Source: Deltaproteobacteria bacterium
GTDB lineage: Bacteria; Desulfobacterota; Anaeroferrophillalia; Anaeroferrophillales; Tharpellaceae
Direction: 5' to 3'
Assembly (NCBI GenBank): GCA_013153415.1
Contig: JAADEO010000052.1
Span: 1 to 11,360 of the forward strand
Length of the DNA: 11,360 bases
This document shows, one piece after another, positions 6,528 through 11,360 of the stretch (its first letter is position 1; the number at the start of each line of letters is the position of its first letter). The position numbers and the translations under genes are program-made. The notes below the pieces were generated by a model that worked only from the letters and a program-made list of their open reading frames with translations, did no database searches and was not told the DNA's origin.

Positions 6528-7370
6528 ATGAAAAGTCAATCGCAACCTGTTTCGTCTGTTGATCCCGGCCGGAAGTTTGCCGCTCTCTGGCAGGTGATCT
6601 GTAAACTGCGTTCCGATGAGGGGTGCCCCTGGGATCGGGAACAGACCTTCGCCTCGATGAAGAACCAGTTCCTGGATGAGGTCTACGAGTTCATCGACGC
6701 CCTGGAAGAGGATGACGCTACGGCCATGGCCGAAGAGCTTGGCGATCTTTTCTTTCACCTGCTCTTTTTTTGCCGTTTGGGGGAGGATGGGGGGCGTTTT
6801 GTTCTGGACGAGGTTCTGGAGCGGATTCGGGCCAAGCTCATCCGCCGGCATCCTCATGTCTTTGCGGCCGGGGAGATGACGGTCAGTAGTGAAGAGGTCA
6901 AAGCCAACTGGGAGAAGATCAAAAGAGAGCAGGAGGGTAAAGAGTATGCGTCTCTTCTGGATGGTGTGCCGGTTTCTTTGCCGCCCCTGCTGAAGGCTTA
7001 TACCTTCGGCCGCAAGGCTGCCGGGGTCGGTTTCGACTGGCCCGATGCGGCTGCGGTGCTGCCCAAGCTCCGGGAAGAAATGGCCGAGGTTGAAGAGGTG
7101 CTGGCCGAGGGGGGCGTGCGACTCGAGGAGGAGTTGGGCGACCTGCTCTTCGTGACGGTCAATCTGGTCCGGCTCGCCGGTTACGATCCCGGTCGGGTTC
7201 TCGATCGGGCCAACCGCAAGTTCGAGAGTCGTTTCCGCCGTATGGAGGAGATGGCCAGCGAGGCCGGGACCGGGCTGGCGCAAATGGAGCTTGAAAAGCA
7301 GGAAAGGCTCTGGTCGCGGGCCAAGCGGGAAGAAAAATCCCCCGATCCTGTTGAAAACTTTGCGGAATAA
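6528..7370 (+). CDS. mazG: Nucleoside triphosphate pyrophosphohydrolase MazG
   Basis: Hydrolyses (d)NTPs to NMP and pyrophosphate, removing aberrant nucleotides; E. coli MazG also lowers ppGpp. The 280-residue protein has the two tandem MazG domains of the full-length family. Domain 1 carries CPWD (33-36), the metal site D50-E51-x2-E54 with EELGDL (69-74), and RRHPHVF (106-112). Domain 2 carries E183-E184-x2-E187 and EELGDLLF (201-208). The first acidic residue of the domain 1 EExxE motif is Asp instead of Glu, a conservative change. A good ribosome site (AAAAGGAA, 6515-6522) precedes the ATG by 5 nt. It is not next to a mazE/mazF toxin pair, so a general house-cleaning role fits best. Confidence 0.96.
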   Translation: MKSQSQPVSSVDPGRKFAALWQVICKLRSDEGCPWDREQTFASMKNQFLDEVYEFIDALEEDDATAMAEELGDLFFHLLFFCRLGEDGGRFVLDEVLERIRAKLIRRHPHVFAAGEMTVSSEEVKANWEKIKREQEGKEYASLLDGVPVSLPPLLKAYTFGRKAAGVGFDWPDAAAVLPKLREEMAEVEEVLAEGGVRLEEELGDLLFVTVNLVRLAGYDPGRVLDRANRKFESRFRRMEEMASEAGTGLAQMELEKQERLWSRAKREEKSPDPVENFAE

Positions 7371-7372
7371 GT

Positions 7373-7404
7373 TTCATAATCATTTGAAATCGTTATGAAT
7401 TTTT
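7373..7404 (+). terminator. Possible weak terminator after mazG
   Basis: TTCATAA (7373-7379) and TTATGAA (7393-7399) can form a 7-bp stem around a 13-nt loop, followed by five T residues (7400-7404). It starts 3 nt after the mazG stop. The stem is almost all A/T, so it may be a poor terminator, or part of the AT-rich element to its right. Confidence 0.35.
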
Positions 7405-7677
7405 CCACTCGAGGTTTTTTCAACAGTTATGTATAATTCGAAAAACATTAATATTTTCAGGGGCTTGTTGTTTCAAGGGTCGGCCATTGACGGCTATCTC
7501 GTGGAAAATAAAGATTTTTTGCCAGTTACTCACAGAGGTTGTGGACAACCTGGGGACGGAGTTGTTCAAAGGTTGTTGACAAAGGGTTGAAAACCGCCCT
7601 ATCAGTTTGAAACTCCGGGGAAAGTTGCTGAAACGGTAAAAATCTCCACCGGGTTTTCTGGGAAAGGGCTGTCCGGG

Positions 7678-7696
7678 CGTCGAAAAGTTTTCGACG
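7678..7696. repeat. Perfect 19-bp palindrome upstream of the phospholipase D-like gene
   Basis: CGTCGAAAA-G-TTTTCGACG has perfect 9-bp arms around a single base. It ends 24 nt before the ATG at 7721, so it could be an operator for that gene or an element of the candidate origin. The 1-nt centre favours a protein-binding DNA dyad over an RNA hairpin. Confidence 0.6.
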
Positions 7697-7710
7697 GGAC
7701 GCTGAAATTT

Positions 7711-7714
7711 GGAG
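7711..7714 (+). promoter_or_regulatory. Ribosome binding site deciding the start of the phospholipase D-like gene
   Basis: GGAG sits 6 nt before the ATG at 7721 and only 3 nt before the ATG at 7718. It overlaps the TTG at 7709, which could also open the frame. Spacing favours the ATG at 7721. Confidence 0.55.
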
Positions 7715-7720
7715 TCGATG

Positions 7721-8329
7721 ATGATTACTGCGGATTCATTGCGCAAAAGTGGTAGCGGGCGAGTTGGGGTTCGGCCCTTCGGGATGGTTTTGATCCTGGT
7801 GGTGCTGCTGGTCGCCGGAAGTGTAGGCTGTTGCGGGGCTGCTCCCACCGAGGTCTACTTCAGCCCCCGGGGCGGGGCCGAAGCCGCTCTCGTGAGATTG
7901 ATCGATGGGGCCGCCAAGGAGATCGATGCCGCTGTCTATACATTCACTAACCGGGCTCTGGCGGCGGCGGTGGTTCGGGCCCATAAGCGAGGGGTTAAGA
8001 TTCGCCTGATTCTCGACGGTAATGATGAAAGCGACTATTCGAAAGGCTTCTACCTGCGCCAGCGCGGGGTCGATGTCCGATACGCCCGGGGGCTGGCGAA
8101 GAAATCCCGGAAGAAGAAAAAGAAGCGTTACAAAATGCGGAAGTACGGCCTCATGCACCATAAATTCGCTGTGGTCGATGGTAAAACCGTGGCCACCGGC
8201 TCTTTCAACTGGACCGCTTCGGCGGAGCGCTGGAATCATGAGAACCTGCTGGTCATCAAGTCTCCCTCTCTGGCCCGGCGCTACGAGATGGCTTTCCAGA
8301 AAATCTGGAAAAACACCTTTCGGAAATAG
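7721..8329 (+). CDS. Exported phospholipase D-superfamily protein, Nuc-like endonuclease
   Basis: A 202-residue single-HKD protein of the PLD superfamily; Nuc-type members are homodimeric, metal-independent nucleases or phosphodiesterases. A basic N-terminus, a hydrophobic segment (about 21-36, GMVLILVVLLVAGSVG) and Cys37-Cys38 form a signal peptide. The SVGC preceding Cys37 is an imperfect lipobox, so a lipoprotein is possible but unsure. The catalytic motif is complete: H146-x-K148-x4-D153, followed by GSFN (160-163). AAVYTFTNRALAAAVVRAHKRG (70-91 region) and IRLILDGND (94-102) are typical of the fold. Just before the HKD, residues 127-141 are almost all Lys/Arg, an unusual polybasic insert that may contact nucleic acid or phospholipid. 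It stands alone between mazG and a sigma-54 operon. Nuclease activity is inferred from family. Confidence 0.88.
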   Translation: MITADSLRKSGSGRVGVRPFGMVLILVVLLVAGSVGCCGAAPTEVYFSPRGGAEAALVRLIDGAAKEIDAAVYTFTNRALAAAVVRAHKRGVKIRLILDGNDESDYSKGFYLRQRGVDVRYARGLAKKSRKKKKKRYKMRKYGLMHHKFAVVDGKTVATGSFNWTASAERWNHENLLVIKSPSLARRYEMAFQKIWKNTFRK

Positions 8330-8452
8330 GCCATTGTGATCCTTTCTGGAAAACTGCGGCCCGACTGTCGTCTCGGAGTGTTATCCCGGCGGTTCGTATA
8401 GAGGTTAAAATTTATGCTGGTGATTTAATTTTAATCATCCCGGTTTTCCCGC

Positions 8453-8467
8453 CTTTTCAGTGAAAAG
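8453..8467. repeat. 15-bp palindrome, candidate activator site or terminator stem
   Basis: CTTTTCA-G-TGAAAAG is perfect over 7-bp arms. As RNA it gives a 6-bp stem with a 3-nt loop followed by CCCCTCTTTATTT. Its centre lies about 70 nt upstream of the predicted sigma-54 transcription start. Confidence 0.4.
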
Positions 8468-8504
8468 CCCCTCTTTATTTCCCTTTTCTCATAAGCTTGG
8501 AAGC

Positions 8505-8520
8505 TGGCATGCAAGTTGCT
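8505..8520 (+). promoter_or_regulatory. Sigma-54 (RpoN) promoter
   Basis: TGGCATGCAAGTTGCT matches the -24/-12 consensus TGGCACG-N4-TTGCW at all but one defined position (T for C at the sixth base). The diagnostic GG and GC (8506-8507 and 8518-8519) are exactly 10 nt apart. Transcription should start near 8531, giving a leader of about 100 nt before the dehydratase ATG. Such promoters need an enhancer-binding ATPase activator, which is not in the window. Confidence 0.85.
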
Positions 8521-8620
8521 GATGTCCTTGCACTCTCTAAAGCCGCGCAAACCCCTGGAGAAAGCGCGCTGCAGAGCGGTTATCACTGATTATTACTTGT
8601 TTTCCTAACGGTTTGGTTCG

Positions 8621-8628
8621 AGGAGGAG
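8621..8628 (+). promoter_or_regulatory. Strong ribosome binding site of the dehydratase gene
   Basis: AGGAGGAG lies 4 nt before the ATG at 8633. A TTG at 8630 opens the same frame one codon earlier but is too close to the site. Confidence 0.8.
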
Positions 8629-8632
8629 TTTG

Positions 8633-9859
8633 ATGGCTGAAATCAAGAAACTGGAAACCGCGAGACTGATGAAAAAGGTGATGGCGGATCACTTTTACGA
8701 GATCGATGCCGCTTGCAAATCGGGTGAACCCAAAGTTGCCTGGTGTACCAGCGTAGGCCCGGCCGAATTATTGCGGGCCATGGGTTTCGTCGTCTATTTT
8801 CCTGAAAACCACGCCGCCATTCTTGGTGCCTCCCGGGCTGCGAACGACTGTATTCCGGCAGCCAATGCCATCGGTTACTCGCCCGAGATCTGCTCTTATC
8901 TGACTGCCGATATCGGGGCCTACCTCAAAGGTTTCACCCCGCTTTCCAAGATCTACGATGGTATCGAGTCGATACCCAAACCCGATGTTCTGGTCTACAA
9001 TACCAACCAGTGCCGCGACGTCAAGGACTGGTTCGAGTGGTACGGCCGGGAGTGGAAGGTGCCCTGTTACGGGATCGAAAGCTTCGTCAATGTCGGTGAG
9101 GTCACCAAGGATCATGTCGACAGCATCGCCGGCCAGATGAAACAGCTGGCCAAAAAGATTACCGAGGCCACCGGCAACAAGCTCGACGAAGACAAGCTAA
9201 AGGAGACGGTCCGGCTTTCGCGGCGCTGTTCCGACCTCTGGCGCGATGTTCTCGAGATGGCGGCCAACATCCCCTCGCCGTTGACCTTTTTCGACGGTAC
9301 CATTCACATGGGACCGGCCGTGGTCATGCGCGGCACCCAGGTCGCGGTCGATTACTACGAAACCCTGCTCAAGGAGCTGCAGACCTGGGTCGACCAGGGA
9401 ATTGCCGCGGTCGAGGGAGAGCGTCACCGGATCTACTGGGAAGGGATGCCGATCTGGGGTAAACTGAGAGAAAACGCCAAGCTTTTTCTCGATCTCAAAA
9501 CCTGTGTCGTGGCTTCGACCTACTGCAACTCCTGGATCTTCTCCGCCTTCGATCCCGACGATCCCTGGAACTCGATGGCGCGGGCCTACACCGAGCTTTT
9601 CATTGTCCGTGACGATGACTACAAGGAAGATTACTACAAGCGGATGCTCGAGATCTTCAAGTTCGACGGCATCATCTTCCATGACGCCAAGACTTGTCCC
9701 AATAACTCCAACTGTCGTTACGGTCTGCCCCAGCGTTTCAGCAAGGAGACCGGGATTCCATTCATAACCATCGATGGCGACCTCAATGATCTGCGCTGCT
9801 ACTCGGAAGAGCAGGCGATCACCAAGATCGAGGCCTTCATCGAGCAGCTTGATGGTTAA
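8633..9859 (+). CDS. 2-hydroxyacyl-CoA dehydratase / benzoyl-CoA reductase-type D-component subunit
   Basis: Member of the HgdB/BcrB/BcrC family of [4Fe-4S] proteins, which receive an ATP-activated electron and use it to dehydrate a 2-hydroxyacyl-CoA or reduce an aromatic acyl-CoA. The 408-residue protein has the family's two-halved build. VAWCTSVGPAELLRAMGF (35-52) is followed by YFPENHAAILGASRA (55-69) and GYSPEICSYLTADIGAYLKG (81-100). NTNQCRDVKDWFEWYG (123-138) lies before the variable middle, WEGMPIWG (269-276) after it, and HDAKTCPNNSNCRYGLPQR (350-368) with GDLNDLRCYSEEQ (382-394) and AFIEQL (401-406) form the C-terminal part. Twelve cysteines are present; Cys38, Cys87 and Cys127 are the best candidates for cluster ligands. 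It is cotranscribed with its activator, 10 nt downstream. Only one D-type subunit is visible; the partner may lie beyond the window or it may be a homodimer. The substrate is unknown. Confidence 0.9.
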   Translation: MAEIKKLETARLMKKVMADHFYEIDAACKSGEPKVAWCTSVGPAELLRAMGFVVYFPENHAAILGASRAANDCIPAANAIGYSPEICSYLTADIGAYLKGFTPLSKIYDGIESIPKPDVLVYNTNQCRDVKDWFEWYGREWKVPCYGIESFVNVGEVTKDHVDSIAGQMKQLAKKITEATGNKLDEDKLKETVRLSRRCSDLWRDVLEMAANIPSPLTFFDGTIHMGPAVVMRGTQVAVDYYETLLKELQTWVDQGIAAVEGERHRIYWEGMPIWGKLRENAKLFLDLKTCVVASTYCNSWIFSAFDPDDPWNSMARAYTELFIVRDDDYKEDYYKRMLEIFKFDGIIFHDAKTCPNNSNCRYGLPQRFSKETGIPFITIDGDLNDLRCYSEEQAITKIEAFIEQLDG

Positions 9860-9869
9860 CGGACGGGTC

Positions 9870-10637
9870 ATGGACTGTTTTGCTGGTATCGATATCGGTT
9901 CGACCACTGCCAAGGCTATCCTGGTCGATGGCGACAGCCGGATTGTCGGCCGCAGCGTTCAGCGCAGCGGTTATGATTTTGCCGCTGCCGCCGACCGGGT
10001 GATAACCGAGGCCCTGGAGAGCGCTGGTCGGAAACGGAGTGATATCAAACGGGTGGTTTCAACCGGCTACGGCCGGCGCAACGTCGAATTCGCCGATGAA
10101 CAGCGGACCGAGATCCTCTGTCACGCCAAAGGGGTCAATTTCTATTTTCCCGAACCGGTGACCGTCGTCGATATCGGCGGCCAGGATAACAAGGTGATCC
10201 ATTTAGGTGCCGACGGCGAGCGGCTCGGGTTTACCATGAACCGCAAATGCGCGGCCGGGACCGGGGCCTTCATCGAAGAGATCGCCTACCGGCTCGACCT
10301 GCCGCTGGAAAAACTCAACGAGATGGCGGAAAACGCCGCCGGCGAGGTCAAGATCGGTTCATTCTGCACGGTTTTCAGCTGTACCGAGATCCTCGGTATG
10401 GCCCGGCGCGGAGTCCCGGTCGATGATATCATCAAGGGGGTTTTCCGCTCGGTCGTCAAACGGGTGGCCGAGATGGACGCCCTCGACGGCAAGGTGGTGA
10501 TGACCGGCGGCGTGGTTGACCACAACCCGATCGTCGCCCGGATGCTGCGGGAGCTGCTGGAACACGAGGTCGAGGTACCGCCCGATCCCCAAGCTATCGG
10601 GGCGTTGGGAGCAGCCTTGATCGCCAGAGAACTCTGA
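9870..10637 (+). CDS. ATP-dependent [4Fe-4S] activator of the dehydratase (BadF/BadG/BcrA/BcrD, HgdC-like)
   Basis: ASKHA-fold ATPase whose homodimer holds one [4Fe-4S] cluster at its interface and pushes an electron into the D-component upon ATP hydrolysis. The 255-residue product matches single-gene HgdC activators. Phosphate loop 1 is GIDIGSTTAK (6-15), loop 2 is VDIGGQDNKVI (100-110), and TGGVVDHNP (212-220) is the adenosine region. Cluster ligands are Cys127 in NRKCAAGTG and Cys166 in GSFCTVFSC, the same numbers as in Acidaminococcus HgdC as I recall it. The ATG at 9870 is preceded by GGACGG with 3-6 nt spacing. An in-frame ATG at 9852 overlaps the preceding gene and lacks a good ribosome site. 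One activator gene, not an A/D pair, argues for the hydroxyacyl-CoA dehydratase type over the four-subunit benzoyl-CoA reductase. Confidence 0.95.
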   Translation: MDCFAGIDIGSTTAKAILVDGDSRIVGRSVQRSGYDFAAAADRVITEALESAGRKRSDIKRVVSTGYGRRNVEFADEQRTEILCHAKGVNFYFPEPVTVVDIGGQDNKVIHLGADGERLGFTMNRKCAAGTGAFIEEIAYRLDLPLEKLNEMAENAAGEVKIGSFCTVFSCTEILGMARRGVPVDDIIKGVFRSVVKRVAEMDALDGKVVMTGGVVDHNPIVARMLRELLEHEVEVPPDPQAIGALGAALIAREL

Positions 10638-10678
10638 ACATACGATTGAACGATTATTAATTTTTTTGCAATGATCAA

Positions 10679-10684
10679 AGGGGA
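10679..10684 (+). promoter_or_regulatory. Ribosome binding site of the acyl-CoA synthetase gene
   Basis: AGGGGA lies 6 nt before the ATG at 10691. It is the end of an AT-rich 53-nt gap (10638-10690) after the activator gene. A T7 tract in that gap has no preceding stem, so no terminator is called and read-through is expected. Confidence 0.65.
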
Positions 10685-10690
10685 ATGAAT

Positions 10691-11360
10691 ATGTTGGATG
10701 CACTGTTTCGCCCGCGGGCGGTGGCGGTTATCGGCGCTTCGAACCGGCGCCTGACCATTGGTTACCGGATTGTTGAAAACCTGGTGGAGAGCGGTTTCAA
10801 GGGGCCGATTTTTCCGATCAACCCCAAGGCTCCCTACATCAAGAATTTTATCGCCTACAAGGATATCCTCGATGTTCCCCTGGAGGTCGACCTGGCTCAT
10901 ATCATCGTCAAGAATACCCGGGTGCCGGAGGAGATCGAAAAGTGCGGCAAGAAGGGCGTCAAGGTCGTTATCGTCAATACCGCCGGTTTCGGCGAGATCG
11001 GTCCTGAAGGGGTCAAACTCCAGGAAGAGATGATGGCGGTGGCGAAGAAATACGGCGTCCGGGTTTTCGGTCCCAACTGCCAGGGCGTCATGAACTCCGA
11101 TCCCGAAGTCCGGGCCTACTGCAATTTCACTTTCACCAGTATGGTCGAAGGTTCGATTTCGGTGATGGCCCAGTCGGGCGGGGTCGGCGAAGTCATCAAC
11201 AACCGGCTCTACGAGTTGGGGCTCGGTTTCCGGATGTACGCCTCCTACGGCAACCAGGCCGATATCAATGCCACCGAGATCCTCGAGTACTGGGGTAACG
11301 ATCCCGGTACCAAGGTCATCCTGCTCCATATCGAAACCCTGCAGGATGCCGCCGGGTTCG
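10691..11360 (+). CDS. ADP-forming acyl-CoA synthetase, alpha/CoA-binding part (3' end outside window)
   Basis: The first 223 residues of an NDP-forming acyl-CoA synthetase (acetate-CoA ligase, ADP-forming; succinyl-CoA synthetase superfamily), which interconverts acyl-CoA, ADP and phosphate with free acid, CoA and ATP. The CoA-binding Rossmann domain shows VAVIGAS (11-17) and PINPK (42-46). The ligase-type second domain shows GPNCQG (127-132), QSGGVG (161-166), GNQAD (187-191) and the DPGTKVILLHIET segment (204-216). The phosphorylated active-site histidine of this family would come later, beyond the window, so catalytic integrity and any fused ATP-grasp beta part cannot be judged. The start at 10691 has a good ribosome site and a family-typical N-terminus (MLDALFRPRAVAVIGAS). 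It probably belongs to the sigma-54 operon and may recover ATP from the pathway's CoA ester. Confidence 0.9.
   Translation, partial: MLDALFRPRAVAVIGASNRRLTIGYRIVENLVESGFKGPIFPINPKAPYIKNFIAYKDILDVPLEVDLAHIIVKNTRVPEEIEKCGKKGVKVVIVNTAGFGEIGPEGVKLQEEMMAVAKKYGVRVFGPNCQGVMNSDPEVRAYCNFTFTSMVEGSISVMAQSGGVGEVINNRLYELGLGFRMYASYGNQADINATEILEYWGNDPGTKVILLHIETLQDAAGF

Larger units (their letters stand above)
7371..7720. other. 350-bp gene-free region with DnaA-box-like cluster (candidate replication origin)
   Basis: An AT-rich left half (about 7371-7460) is followed by a right half crowded with 9-mers close to TT(A/T)TCCACA. On the plus strand: TTTTCCACT (7401-7409), TTTTCAACA (7417-7425), TTACTCACA (7526-7534). 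On the minus strand: TTTTCCACG (7500-7508), TTGTCCACA (7540-7548), TTGTCAACA (7574-7582), TTTTCAACC (7585-7593), plus TTTTCAACA inside the mazG end (7349-7357). GGTTGT-type repeats begin at 7537, 7560 and 7571, about two and one helical turns apart. No box is a perfect consensus match and dnaA is not in view. The region also must hold the promoter of the next gene. Confidence 0.45.
8330..8632. other. 303-bp regulatory gap upstream of the acyl-CoA operon
   Basis: Contains the sigma-54 promoter at 8505-8520. Upstream of it are an AT-rich dyad TTAAAATT/AATTTTAA (8405-8412, 8427-8434) and a 15-bp palindrome CTTTTCA-G-TGAAAAG (8453-8467). The dyad centres lie about 110 and 70 nt before the predicted start of transcription, the usual distance for activator sites. 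The 15-bp palindrome followed by a pyrimidine-rich tract could also serve as a weak terminator for the preceding gene. No ORF of note was seen. Confidence 0.55.

Noticed and set aside
8293..8311. TTTCCAGA-AAA-TCTGGAAA hairpin at the end of the PLD-like gene as a terminator
   Set aside because: It lies inside the coding region and is followed by A residues, not a T tract.
8421..8437. TGATT...AATCA as an FNR/CRP-type site
   Set aside because: The half-sites are 7 nt apart (TGAT to ATCA 9 nt), not the 4-nt centre of FNR or the TGTGA-N6-TCACA pattern of CRP.
8633..10637. Assignment of the two-gene pair as a double-cubane cluster protein and its reductase
   Set aside because: The gene order fits, but the D-component lacks the signature stretches I recall from E. 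coli YjiM and double-cubane proteins, and instead has NQCRD and PNNSN motifs; kept only as an alternative for cysteine use.
10286..11329. A 347-codon open frame on the minus strand opposite the activator and acyl-CoA synthetase genes
   Set aside because: It crosses two genes that are well supported by motifs and their own ribosome sites on the other strand; no family resemblance.
1..11360. CRISPR arrays, insertion sequences, attachment sites next to the tRNAs, or prophage genes
   Set aside because: No regularly spaced repeats, transposase or integrase reading frames, or duplicated tRNA ends were seen in the window.

Overview
This GC-rich window is consistent with the chromosome of a strictly anaerobic Gram-negative bacterium of the Desulfuromonadota/Desulfobacterota (old Deltaproteobacteria) type. 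That placement is an inference. It rests on the long form of HflX, a very good sigma-54 promoter, a flavin oxidoreductase of the kind common in anaerobes, and an oxygen-sensitive 2-hydroxyacyl-CoA dehydratase / benzoyl-CoA reductase-type operon. No single gene fixes the species.

Left part (1-3504, minus strand). Two type II serine tRNA genes, Ser(GCT) and Ser(TGA), lie directly downstream of serS, which encodes the enzyme that charges them; only 9 nt separate the serS stop from tRNA-Ser(TGA). Upstream of serS, on the same strand, is a short-form alpha-glucan phosphorylase (glgP). A serS promoter lies between serS and glgP and is wrapped in inverted repeats.

Middle part (3505-7370). A 309-bp leader carries a perfect 8+8 palindrome over a -10-like box and a repeated AGAGGTTTT motif. 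It precedes an FMN-dependent NAD(P)H oxidoreductase / nitronate monooxygenase-like gene with a Cys-rich C-terminal segment. That gene converges on hflX with no base between the stop codons. hflX is divergent from mazG, the house-cleaning NTP pyrophosphohydrolase.

Right part (7371-11360, plus strand). The 350-bp gap after mazG holds a crowd of DnaA-box-like 9-mers on both strands, an AT-rich stretch, helically phased GGTTGT repeats and a 19-bp palindrome. It is worth testing as a replication origin, although dnaA is not in view. It is followed by a small exported phospholipase-D-superfamily (Nuc-like) protein with a strongly basic insert. After a 303-bp gap with a near-consensus sigma-54 promoter comes an operon of at least three genes: a D-component-type dehydratase/reductase subunit, its ATP-driven [4Fe-4S] activator, and the start of an ADP-forming acyl-CoA synthetase that leaves the window. 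Together these suggest a sigma-54-controlled acyl-CoA pathway: ATP-activated low-potential electron injection into an acyl-CoA, followed by or coupled to CoA-thioester energy recovery. The substrate cannot be told from this window.
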